From Cohaesibacteraceae bacterium (GTDB lineage: Bacteria > Pseudomonadota > Alphaproteobacteria > Rhizobiales > Cohaesibacteraceae): a stretch of DNA of 6,255 nt. A program made the translations under genes and the position numbers. The notes below the pieces were generated by a model. The model saw only the letters and a list, made by a program, of their open reading frames with translations. It did no database searches and was not told the origin of the DNA. The stretch lies in the NCBI GenBank assembly GCA_016764535.1, contig JAESRR010000109.1, positions 1-6,255 on the forward strand. The letters are read 5' to 3'. Below, in pieces: positions 1 through 5,751 of this stretch. Each line of letters opens with the position of its first letter. The stretch's first letter is position 1.

Positions 1-33
1 TTATTTGCCCCCACCACTCACCTCACCCCCTGT

Positions 34-63
34 GTCATGCTGATGTAGATCAGCATCCATAGT
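34..63. repeat. Solitary hairpin of the ATGGA/TGAC repeat family (unit B0)
   Basis: A perfect 8-bp stem, ATGCTGAT (37-44) with ATCAGCAT (49-56), closes a GTAG loop. It is bracketed by GTC on the left and CCATAGT on the right. Read on the minus strand it follows the same pattern as the eight other hairpins here: ATGGA, stem, loop, stem, TGAC. The following sequence (64-100) resembles the right flank of the copy at 5353-5400. No partner hairpin lies about 73 nt to its left inside the window, so it is either a right half whose left half lies outside or a lone unit. Compared with the other B units, both stem arms differ together (GC for CC, paired with GC for GG), which preserves pairing. Confidence 0.8.
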
Positions 64-164
64 GATGACTAACGGAAAGCCACGACGGTGGTTTCGGCAC
101 ACCGCAAACAACCTGGCTCAACAGCCGAGTATCCAACACCCTTTTTCATGGCAGTAATCCCCGC

Positions 165-298
165 ACTATGGATTCTGAAATAAATTCAGAATGACAATGC
201 GGCGTTACCAGCGCCAGAAAAATCCAACAAATTCAGCTGTTTAACTCCACCACCGCCCCACCCACCGGGTCACCCTGATGAAGATCAGGGTCCATAGT
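165..298. repeat. Paired-hairpin intergenic repeat element, copy 1
   Basis: Two hairpins face each other. Hairpin A has stem ATTCTGAA (172-179), loop ATAAA and stem TTCAGAAT (185-192). Hairpin B has stem ACCCTGAT (272-279), loop GAAG and stem ATCAGGGT (284-291). The element begins ACTATGGA and ends TCCATAGT, a perfect 8-bp terminal inverted repeat. The 72 nt between the A and B units includes a stretch similar to the other copies (around 222-266, ending in a run of CCACCC motifs). The element ends about 45 bp beyond the stop codon of the flavin oxidoreductase gene. With the B0 unit it accounts for most of the gene-free region 1-342, where I see no coding sequence. It lacks a U-tract, so I do not call it a terminator. 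Confidence 0.85.
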
Positions 299-342
299 TC
301 GGCCTTACGGCATTATCGATACCGGCGTGGTCACCACCCGAG

Positions 343-1479
343 CTACCGCAAACCAAGTTTGTCCACCAAACGTTTGCGCTTGTTGAGCCACCATCCCGAT
401 TCAACCGGCCAGCGATCAAATCCATCATCCTGCCCCAGGCTTGCGGCGGCATGGTGCGGCCAGTTCGGGTCATCAAGCAGCTCACGTGCCAGCGCGATCA
501 TATCCGCCTGCCCGGTTTTGAGAATGTCCTCCATCACCGGAGCATCCCACAAAAATCCAACCGCCATTGTCGCGATATCGGCGTCAGTTTTCACCTGCGC
601 GGCGAACGGCACCTGAAACCCCTGCTCGATCACCATGCGGCGCGGACGTTCCCTGCCACCAATACCGCCGGTGGAACAATCGATCATATCAACGCCAACA
701 GCCTTCAGAGCTTTGGCTGTTTCAACGGTGTCCGCCGGTTCAATGCCGCCATCCAGCCAGTCAGTCGCCGAGAGACGAAACGCCAGCGGATATTCATCCG
801 GCCAGTTGGCGCGGATGGATTTTGCGACTTCCACGGCGAACCGGTTCCGGTTTTCCGCATTCCCGCCCCAATGATCCAGCCGTTGATTGGCAAGCGGAGA
901 CAGGAACTGATGAATGAGGAAACCATGCGCGGCATAGACCTCGATAATTTTGAAACCCGCGTCATATGACCGGCGCGCCGCTTCACCAAACGAGGCAACA
1001 ACCCGCTGAATATCCGCTTCGCTCATCTGCTGCGGAACCGGCCACCCCTCGGCATAGGAGATCGCCGATGGTCCAATGCACTGCCATGGCGCTTCATCAC
1101 GGTGCGCTACATCTTCATCACTGACCGGCTTTTCCCCGTGCCATGGTCGGCGCTCGGATGCCTTGCGACCGGCATGGGAAAGCTGAATCCCCGGGATCGA
1201 TCCTTCCCTGCTGATGAAATCAGTAATCTGTTTCAGCTTTGTTATCTGGTCATCATTCCACAAACCCAGATCGCCGTGGGTTCTTCTGCCGTCAGCTTCA
1301 ACTGCTGTCGCCTCGGTGTAAACCAGCGCTGCGCCACCCATGGCAAATCGCCCCAGATGCACCAGCTGCCAATCGTCGGCAAATCCGGATCTGGCCCGAT
1401 ACTGGCTCATTGGTGAAACCGCAATCCGGTTTTTGAAGGTGATGTCGCGCAGTTTATACGAAGAAAAAAGTGTGGTCAT
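343..1479 (-). CDS. Old yellow enzyme family NADH:flavin oxidoreductase (YqjM/XenA-like class)
   Basis: This predicted FMN-dependent ene-reductase of 378 residues is probably cytosolic and uses NAD(P)H to reduce activated C=C bonds; the natural substrate is unknown. It is a TIM barrel recognisable from end to end: TFKNRIAVSPMSQY near residues 14-27, IQLSHAGRK at 98-106, AAHGFLIHQFLSPLAN at 183-198, WGGNAENRNRF at 204-214, and a C-terminal FMN-phosphate region ending ALARELLDDPNWP. YqjM is about 338 residues and XenA about 363, so this one is slightly long, with a basic C-terminal tail. The ATG at 1479 is preferred over an upstream in-frame ATG at 1545 because family homology starts immediately after it; no strong Shine-Dalgarno is visible. 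Active-site positions deviate from YqjM: Ser25 for the redox-tuning Cys, Tyr182 for the first substrate-anchoring His, Phe187 for Tyr169. It stands alone, with repeat copy 1 just downstream. Confidence 0.93.
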   Translation of the reverse strand: MTTLFSSYKLRDITFKNRIAVSPMSQYRARSGFADDWQLVHLGRFAMGGAALVYTEATAVEADGRRTHGDLGLWNDDQITKLKQITDFISREGSIPGIQLSHAGRKASERRPWHGEKPVSDEDVAHRDEAPWQCIGPSAISYAEGWPVPQQMSEADIQRVVASFGEAARRSYDAGFKIIEVYAAHGFLIHQFLSPLANQRLDHWGGNAENRNRFAVEVAKSIRANWPDEYPLAFRLSATDWLDGGIEPADTVETAKALKAVGVDMIDCSTGGIGGRERPRRMVIEQGFQVPFAAQVKTDADIATMAVGFLWDAPVMEDILKTGQADMIALARELLDDPNWPHHAAASLGQDDGFDRWPVESGWWLNKRKRLVDKLGLR

Positions 1480-1530
1480 AAACGAAGGAACTTTGATTAA
1501 GTGAACGATAGCCTGGCACCGGCATGGTGG

Positions 1531-1559
1531 ACGATAGTTCCACATATGTATTTGGTCAA
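1531..1559 (-). promoter_or_regulatory. Candidate sigma70-type promoter for the flavin oxidoreductase gene
   Basis: On the minus strand, TTGACC (1559-1554) lies 17 nt before TATCGT (1536-1531). These match the consensus boxes at 5/6 and 4/6 positions. Transcription would start near 1524, giving a leader of about 45 nt before the ATG at 1479. A second copy of TATCGT occurs at 1510-1505, but without a good -35 partner. This assignment is by pattern only. Confidence 0.4.
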
Positions 1560-1647
1560 TCAGGACAACAGGATAGTTTATCCCGGGCCATGTTTCCGGG
1601 CTTCAGCCTCCAAACTCCTGAACCCTGTTATTTCCCCGGGCTTTGGC

Positions 1648-1676
1648 TTGACATCCATCTCTTGCGGGAGTCTGCT
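1648..1676 (+). promoter_or_regulatory. Weak candidate promoter for the small secreted protein gene
   Basis: A perfect TTGACA lies at 1648-1653 and is followed after 17 nt by TCTGCT (1671-1676), a poor -10 box with 3/6 matches. A start near 1683 would leave a short leader containing the ribosome site GGAAAG (1698-1703). The perfect -35 and its placement favour it; the -10 box argues against it. Confidence 0.3.
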
Positions 1677-1709
1677 TGCGCAAACCAAACACCATCCGGA
1701 AAGCCTGTT

Positions 1710-2075
1710 GTGAAGCTTTTATTCCTTGCCATCATTTTTACAGGTCTTTCCCTGCCCAACGTCGTGGCGCAGGAAGCGGTTAATAAATCTGCCTGTAAAT
1801 CGGGCAAGGGCATTGATGAAATTGTCTCTTATCTTGCCTGCATCGCGGTTGAATCAAAACTGAAACCATTATTGCAGGGCGGCAAAAACACTTCCGCCAA
1901 AACCGGTAAAAAGGCACCGCAAAAATTAACGGTACGCAACAGTCCAACGATGCGTATCCAGCGGCCAAAACTTGCCAAACGAAAATGGGGCGCAATGAAG
2001 GTAGTTGTCGCCCGCCCCAAAAGACCAACACTGCGCAAGCTGGATACTTTCGGCAGCGCTTTTAAAACCAACTAG
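1710..2075 (+). CDS. Small secreted, highly basic protein of unknown function
   Basis: This is a 121-residue product that I do not recognise as a named family. I chose the GTG at 1710 because GGAAAG (1698-1703) sits 6 nt upstream and because the protein then begins with a textbook signal peptide: Met-Lys, a hydrophobic core over residues 3-15, and a VVA|QE cleavage site after residue 20. The frame stays open upstream to an ATG at 1524, but that extension would bury the signal peptide and has no ribosome site. The mature part has two cysteines (29 and 44) in a short, probably helical segment (about 35-55), which could form a disulfide. From residue 57 to the end it is rich in Lys and Arg with many Pro, suggesting a disordered cationic tail that may bind an anionic partner such as envelope polymers or nucleic acid (inference). 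It is divergent from the flavin oxidoreductase gene and convergent with the Fic gene, 45 bp away. Confidence 0.65.
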   Translation: MKLLFLAIIFTGLSLPNVVAQEAVNKSACKSGKGIDEIVSYLACIAVESKLKPLLQGGKNTSAKTGKKAPQKLTVRNSPTMRIQRPKLAKRKWGAMKVVVARPKRPTLRKLDTFGSAFKTN

Positions 2076-2120
2076 CGCAATTTTCCAGAAACTTTATACG
2101 GCCGGATTTATTGTCATTGC

Positions 2121-3278
2121 TTACGGCTTTCCTGATCGGGACGCCTTGATAATATCCTGAGCAATAAAAGCCACCGGTCGTGTGCCTTCCATCTCGGTCA
2201 AAACACCGGCATGCACAAGTTTTATGATCAATTTTTTGGCAGCACCATAGGTGATATCCAGCATTGTAACCGCGTCGGTTATGCGAATTACCGGAACATT
2301 GAACAGGCTATCGATAATCAACATTGTATTTGATGATTTTGATATTCTAATCGCCAGTTGCCTGTATATTTCCTGCAGGGAAATCAATCCATCTACTGTT
2401 TCAATACTATCATTACAGCTTTGCCGCACCACTTTGAAAAAGAACATCAACCACTCTTCAAACTTCCCTTCAGTTGAAGCCTGATACATCAGGTCGATGT
2501 AGGTATTTTTTTGTTTTTCAAGCACCGGACTAATATAAAGTGCCGGCAAATCAAGCAGGCCCGAGCTCACCGCCATCAAGGTGATCAGCATTCTTCCCAC
2601 ACGGCCATTTCCATCTGCAAACGGATGAATGGTTTCCAGCTGATAGTGCACCAGTGCAATATCAATCAGATTGGCAGATCCCTCCTCAACGTTTCGGTTT
2701 ATATAGGCCTCCAGCTGATCCATACAAACAAGTGCTTCTGCTGGCGGCGGTGGAACAAAACGTGCCTGATCAATCGTGCGACCACCTATCCAGTTCTGAA
2801 ATATTTTGTATTCACCGGGGCGTTTGCGCGCGCCGCGTTCCCGGCTCAATCCCCCGAGCAGTGTTGCATGGGCCTGCCTGATAACCCGATGGGACAATGG
2901 CAATGATTTTAGCAAATCCAGTGACTGGTTAAGCGCTGTCAAATAGTTGAGGACTTCTCTGGTGTTGTCATCAGAAGCAGCTTTTGAACTTCCAAGTTCG
3001 GCAAGCAACAGATCATCACCCGTTGTAAATGTCCCCTCCATTGCAGAAGAGGTCAGAGCTTCGTGCCGTTGCAGTGGTCGAACAAGAATATCCGGATTTT
3101 GCAGCCGTCGGCACGCACCATTCAATTTTCCAATCGCATGCATTGCATCCGCAAGTCCAATTGCAATTCGTGACATATCAAACTGTGGTGGCAGAGGTGC
3201 AGGCACAAATGCCTTTGCATCCTCAATGGTTGCAATCAGGCTGCCTGTACGGCTATCAACAAATTTCCTGGTATCCAC
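2121..3278 (-). CDS. Fic-family protein (predicted self-inhibited AMP-transferase with C-terminal winged helix)
   Basis: The product has 385 residues. Fic enzymes transfer AMP (sometimes other nucleotide moieties) from a nucleotide to hydroxyl side chains of target proteins. The catalytic motif is intact: HPFADGNGRVGR at 218-229, matching HxFx(D/E)GNGRxxR. An N-terminal inhibitory helix carries SSAMEG at 77-82, fitting the (S/T)xxxE(G/N) rule; Glu81 would block productive ATP binding, as in class II (N-terminally inhibited) Fic proteins such as Shewanella SoFic. Between them lies the target-docking flap region (GEYKIFQNWIGG, 155-166). The last 90 or so residues look like a winged helix-turn-helix, typical of this Fic_N-Fic architecture. 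The start is GTG at 3278 with AGAGGT (3288-3283) four nt upstream. No separate antitoxin gene adjoins it, consistent with built-in inhibition. Its promoter region is packed with repeats and palindromes. The protein target is unknown. Confidence 0.92.
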   Translation of the reverse strand: MDTRKFVDSRTGSLIATIEDAKAFVPAPLPPQFDMSRIAIGLADAMHAIGKLNGACRRLQNPDILVRPLQRHEALTSSAMEGTFTTGDDLLLAELGSSKAASDDNTREVLNYLTALNQSLDLLKSLPLSHRVIRQAHATLLGGLSRERGARKRPGEYKIFQNWIGGRTIDQARFVPPPPAEALVCMDQLEAYINRNVEEGSANLIDIALVHYQLETIHPFADGNGRVGRMLITLMAVSSGLLDLPALYISPVLEKQKNTYIDLMYQASTEGKFEEWLMFFFKVVRQSCNDSIETVDGLISLQEIYRQLAIRISKSSNTMLIIDSLFNVPVIRITDAVTMLDITYGAAKKLIIKLVHAGVLTEMEGTRPVAFIAQDIIKASRSGKP

Positions 3279-3293
3279 AACAACCTCTGAGTG

Positions 3294-3313
3294 GTGACAA
3301 AGTACAATGTCAC
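3294..3313. promoter_or_regulatory. Palindromic operator-like site upstream of the Fic gene
   Basis: GTGACAAAGTACAATGTCAC is an inverted repeat: GTGACA pairs with TGTCAC and GTAC sits at the centre, with only the AA/AA steps unmatched. It begins near the predicted transcription start and ends just before the ribosome site. It could be a repressor operator or an mRNA hairpin in the 5' leader. Its inner AAAGTACAAT is repeated exactly at 3340-3349, 41 bp away, where it overlaps the -35 box. Confidence 0.55.
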
Positions 3314-3320
3314 CGAAGTT

Positions 3321-3348
3321 ATTATACGTTATGGCAACTAAAGTACAA
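3321..3348 (-). promoter_or_regulatory. Candidate promoter of the Fic gene
   Basis: On the minus strand a perfect TATAAT (3326-3321) is preceded after 16 nt by TTGTAC (3348-3343). The -35 match is modest, but AT-rich sequence lies upstream, which could act as an UP element. The start point would fall near 3314, leaving a leader of about 36 nt. The -35 box is part of the repeated AAAGTACAAT motif, and ACTAAAGT (3337-3344) with ACTTTAGT (3366-3373) forms an 8-bp inverted repeat around the upstream region. A DNA-binding repressor is therefore likely; the Fic protein's own winged helix is one candidate (inference). Confidence 0.55.
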
Positions 3349-3373
3349 TAATTTTGTCAAATTTCACTTTAGT

Positions 3374-3626
3374 CAAACGACAACAACTCAAATAATTGTA
3401 TTTAATCAACAAGATGCGATATTTGTCGCTAAACTGCAAATTTCTACCTAAACAATAAATTACCCACACACCCGCCGAACCACACCCAGATCACGGTATA
3501 TTGCGAAGGTTACACAGTGTTGATCCAACAGGCTAAATTAACGCTTGGTAAACTGTGTTTTGCCCGGCAGTCTGAATTCACCGGTGATTGCCGGGGGTTC
3601 GGATTGCGTAAGAGGGGAATTACAGC
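3374..3626. other. Gene-free leader region with a long-loop hairpin before the split-barrel gene
   Basis: I see no coding sequence here. Two weak features stand out. ACACAGT (3512-3518) and ACTGTGT (3552-3558) form a 7-bp inverted repeat. CCCGGCA (3563-3569) can pair with TGCCGGG (3589-3595) around a perfect 10-bp palindrome TCACCGGTGA (3578-3587). The second structure ends 15 nt before the ribosome site of the next gene (AGAGGGGA, 3611-3618), so it could be an operator or leader structure. No convincing -35/-10 pair was found for that gene. Confidence 0.35.
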
Positions 3627-4529
3627 ATGCTTGATCCAGTTTACGAGGGTGATCTAACCCTGCAAAAACCGGTTATTATCACCAGTCACGCACCGCATTC
3701 GGAGCGTGATATCCAGCGTCGTATTCCTGCCGGGGCAATCAACTTTATCAGTGCACAGCATACGATGGCACTATGCTGGCTCACGGGTGATGGAAGTGTC
3801 CAGACACGCTATCTCACCGGGCCGCAAGGCTTCATCACGGCAACCGGAACCGGCAGACAGCTGACAATTTCCCTGTCCGGAAAAGAACATCTGCCGCATC
3901 TTTTGACCGGCGACAGTGTCGGAGGTATATTGCTGGATTGTAGTGGTCAGCGCCGCCTGCGACTGGATGGGATTGTCCAGAACATCGATCAATCACGGCT
4001 TGTCATCAACATCGAGGATGCCGCAACCAATCGCTCGAAATACGTTCAGACACACAGCGTTGAACCAGGTCCCGAACCCGATGGCCTGCCCTATTTTGAG
4101 ACCGGCACATTCCTTGATAATGGTATCAGCCGCTGGATCAAAAAGGCCGACACGTTTTTTGTGATCAGCCAGCAATCATGTAAAATCACGCGGGTCCCCC
4201 GCACCTGTATGTCACATCGTGGTGGCGAAAGCGGTTTCGTCAAACTGGATAGACAACGGCTGACCATTCCCGATTATCCAGGCAACGGGCTAACCGGCTC
4301 CCTTGATAATTACCTGGCCAATCCGCTCGGCACATTGTTGTTTACCGATTTTGATGGCAATCAACAATTGCAACTGCATGGCACTGTTTCGCTGGACCTG
4401 GAACCTTCCGGGGAAGAGCAGGACCATGAAGACCAGGACAAAGCAAGCACAGGTCCTGTCTGGCATTTTGATGTTGATACCTGGTCGATCGAGCCACTGG
4501 CGTTTCCGCTGCAATATGACGCTTCGTAA
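3627..4529 (+). CDS. Pyridoxamine 5'-phosphate oxidase-like FMN-binding split-barrel protein (COG3576 type)
   Basis: The product is 300 residues, probably cytosolic, with two split-barrel halves of the kind found in COG3576 predicted flavin-nucleotide-binding proteins; the actual reaction is unknown. Half one covers about 37-130: FISAQHTMALCWLTGDGSVQ (40-59), then LTGPQGFITATG. Half two covers about 171-290: KADTFFVIS, then the signature MSHRGGESGFVKLD (195-208), LTIPDYPGNG, and NPLGTLLFTDFDGNQQLQLHG. The segment NRSKYVQ (135-141) lies where many relatives have NCPKYIQ, so the Cys is Arg here. An acidic, low-complexity linker (about 259-276, EEQDHEDQDK) interrupts the C-terminal half, and the end, WSIEPLAFPLQY, is family-like. 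Ribosome site AGAGGGGA lies 8 nt before the ATG. It stands alone, without the ferredoxin reductase domain that such proteins are sometimes fused to. Confidence 0.85.
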   Translation: MLDPVYEGDLTLQKPVIITSHAPHSERDIQRRIPAGAINFISAQHTMALCWLTGDGSVQTRYLTGPQGFITATGTGRQLTISLSGKEHLPHLLTGDSVGGILLDCSGQRRLRLDGIVQNIDQSRLVINIEDAATNRSKYVQTHSVEPGPEPDGLPYFETGTFLDNGISRWIKKADTFFVISQQSCKITRVPRTCMSHRGGESGFVKLDRQRLTIPDYPGNGLTGSLDNYLANPLGTLLFTDFDGNQQLQLHGTVSLDLEPSGEEQDHEDQDKASTGPVWHFDVDTWSIEPLAFPLQYDAS

Positions 4530-4590
4530 GACCCGCACATAATACGTGACGCCCGGCAGCTTAATTCTACACGCGTTTTATAAAAAAAGA

Positions 4591-4628
4591 CGTTTTCTAC
4601 AACCAATCCAGCGTTTTCTACAACCAAT
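4591..4628. repeat. 17-bp direct repeat with 21-bp period upstream of the membrane-protein gene
   Basis: CGTTTTCTACAACCAAT occurs at 4591-4607 and again, without a mismatch, at 4612-4628, separated by CCAG. The 21-bp period equals two helical turns, so both copies face the same side of the DNA. The second copy ends 57 bp before the ATG at 4686. This arrangement suits a regulator binding side by side (inference). A TATAAA sequence lies just upstream (4580-4585), but no good -35 box accompanies it. Confidence 0.7.
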
Positions 4629-4685
4629 AGTGCAATCTGCCCGACATTCCTCTATCGTCATCAAAGGGGAAATCAAGGGACGGGT

Positions 4686-5189
4686 ATGCGCAGCTGGAAC
4701 AGCATAATTTTACTGGTTTTGATGCTGGTAATTCTGGCCATCGCCGGGCTGATGTACTGGATGCAGGATATCAAACCGGCACCGAAGGCCGATCCGGAAC
4801 GCGCCGCCATGCTGACGTCGCTCACCAATCGCTATTTGCGCGAAACCAATGTCATTGAGGACGAGCTGCCTTCCTTCTGCCCGCCGCAGCTGACGGACAA
4901 ACAAAAAGAAAATGCCTTTGATACGGCGGCACTGAGCTATCTGATTGACGCGCAACCAAACTGTTCGGCAATCCTTGAGCCTTATCAGCAACAACGCTTT
5001 GGCGCGACCTATGCTCACCATTTTTACCTCAAGGCAGAATATGTGGTGCGCGAGGACTTCGCCTCGTGGGTCCAGGCGATTCTCAGCGGGCTGGATAATG
5101 AAGAGCTTATGGTTGCAGACGTTAATGCAAGTTACGACACCCGCAAGGGCTTCGGTCATTTAACGCTGATTGTGTATTATCTGGAGTGA
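4686..5189 (+). CDS. Membrane-anchored protein of unknown function, single N-terminal transmembrane helix
   Basis: I do not recognise a family for this 167-residue product. Residues 7-25 form one strongly hydrophobic segment with no evident cleavage site, followed by a Pro- and charge-containing linker (about 28-38). The rest would then face the periplasm, an N-in topology inferred from Arg2 before the helix. The soluble part starts with a helical stretch (about 38-58), has two cysteines (65 and 93) that could pair in an oxidising compartment, and ends in a likely beta segment, HLTLIVYYLE. The start is well supported: AAGGGA (4675-4680) lies 5 nt before the ATG. The gene follows the split-barrel gene by 156 bp on the same strand, but the direct repeats in that gap suggest independent control. 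Repeat copy 2 begins about 60 bp after its stop codon. Confidence 0.75.
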   Translation: MRSWNSIILLVLMLVILAIAGLMYWMQDIKPAPKADPERAAMLTSLTNRYLRETNVIEDELPSFCPPQLTDKQKENAFDTAALSYLIDAQPNCSAILEPYQQQRFGATYAHHFYLKAEYVVREDFASWVQAILSGLDNEELMVADVNASYDTRKGFGHLTLIVYYLE

Positions 5190-5247
5190 GATGCGGTTGC
5201 GGCACGGCAGAGTTTCCAACTTCTTTTGTGAGTGTTGCATGCGCCGC

Positions 5248-5382
5248 ATGATGGATTCTGAAATAAATTCAGAATGACAGAGAGGGTGTTGCCATCGCCG
5301 AATAAACCCAACAACATCAGTTACCTGGCTCCAATCTTACACCACCCACCGGGTCACCCTGATGAAGATCAGGGTCCATAGT
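5248..5382. repeat. Paired-hairpin intergenic repeat element, copy 2
   Basis: Hairpin A has stems ATTCTGAA (5255-5262) and TTCAGAAT (5268-5275). Hairpin B has stems ACCCTGAT (5356-5363) and ATCAGGGT (5368-5375). The A and B units are 73 nt apart. The left end reads ATGATGGA and the right end TCCATAGT, so the outer three bases are of different subtypes. Positions 5342-5382 are identical to 258-298 of copy 1 (41 bp), and 5251-5279 are identical to 168-196 (29 bp), in the same orientation. The right flank runs to within about 25 bp of the GIY-YIG gene's stop codon. Confidence 0.85.
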
Positions 5383-5406
5383 GATGGCTATCGGCAAATC
5401 CACCGG

Positions 5407-5697
5407 TCAATGCAGGAAACTATCAATCAGGTCATTCCAATCGGGATTGCTTTCATTGATCAGGTTGATCTTCCACAGACGTCGCCAGGCCTTGATTTGT
5501 TTTTCACGTGTGATGGCGTCCAGCACATTGTTGAATTCCTCGCACCAAACCAGTCGTTTGACACTGTGGGTCGAGGTAAATTGACCACCCTTTCCATCGC
5601 GATGCTGAACCATCCGCCGTGACAGATCGCCTGTAACACCGGTGTAAAGCGTGCCGTTTTTCCGGCTCGTCAGAATGTAGGTCCAATAGAGTTTCAT
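5407..5697 (-). CDS. Small single-domain GIY-YIG nuclease family protein
   Basis: The product has 96 residues, the usual size for stand-alone GIY-YIG proteins of the YhbQ/UPF0213-like group. The fold's landmarks are present: TYI (6-8) for the GIY strand, LYTG (17-20) for the YIG strand, Arg28 in LSRRM, His32, the metal-ligand Glu65 in REKQIKAWRR, and Asn84 in ESNPDW. It is predicted to be a metal-dependent DNA-cutting enzyme, with unknown specificity. I chose the ATG at 5697 because the domain begins directly there; an in-frame extension to 5778 runs into repeat copy 3 and encodes nothing family-like. No Shine-Dalgarno is visible, and a candidate promoter places transcription start at about the ATG. 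The gene lies between repeat copies 2 and 3, its 3' end about 25 bp from copy 2, which suggests a functional or evolutionary tie to the repeats (inference). Confidence 0.9.
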   Translation of the reverse strand: MKLYWTYILTSRKNGTLYTGVTGDLSRRMVQHRDGKGGQFTSTHSVKRLVWCEEFNNVLDAITREKQIKAWRRLWKINLINESNPDWNDLIDSFLH

Positions 5698-5703
5698 GGG
5701 TGA

Positions 5704-5732
5704 ATTATGGCGGCATGGCGGTGAAGTGACAA
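5704..5732 (-). promoter_or_regulatory. Candidate promoter of the GIY-YIG gene giving a (near-)leaderless transcript
   Basis: On the minus strand TTGTCA (5732-5727) and CATAAT (5709-5704) are separated by exactly 17 nt, each matching consensus at 5/6 positions. The start point expected about 7 nt downstream falls at 5696-5698, on the ATG itself (5697). That agrees with the absence of a ribosome-binding sequence before the gene. Confidence 0.5.
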
Positions 5733-5751
5733 CCTCGTCCATGACAATTTT

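Noticed and set aside
1..117. Minus-strand frame reading VITMDADLHQHD, reminiscent of a glycosyltransferase motif
   Set aside because: The MDADLHQHD stretch is simply the translation of hairpin B0, the frame is under 40 codons, and no other glycosyltransferase sequence surrounds it.
165..298. Repeat hairpins as rho-independent terminators for the flavin oxidoreductase gene
   Set aside because: No T-tract follows either stem on the minus strand, and the same hairpins occur where no gene ends.
278..616. Open frame starting MKIRVHS on the plus strand
   Set aside because: It starts inside hairpin B1 and runs antisense to the flavin oxidoreductase gene. The same MKIRVHS start recurs at 5362 in copy 2, so it is translated repeat sequence.
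1480..1545. N-terminal extension of the flavin oxidoreductase to 1545
   Set aside because: Family homology begins right after the ATG at 1479, and the extension would overlap the best promoter candidate.
1524..1709. N-terminal extension of the small secreted protein to an ATG at 1524
   Set aside because: It has no ribosome site, and it would bury a clean signal peptide that begins at the GTG at 1710, which does have a ribosome site.
4573..4600. Possible terminator in the A/T-rich stretch after the split-barrel gene
   Set aside because: TTTTATAAAA is a palindrome but there is no GC-rich stem preceding a T-run.
5362..5622. Plus-strand open frame of 86 codons
   Set aside because: It begins in hairpin B2 and is antisense to the clear GIY-YIG gene; the protein has no recognisable features.
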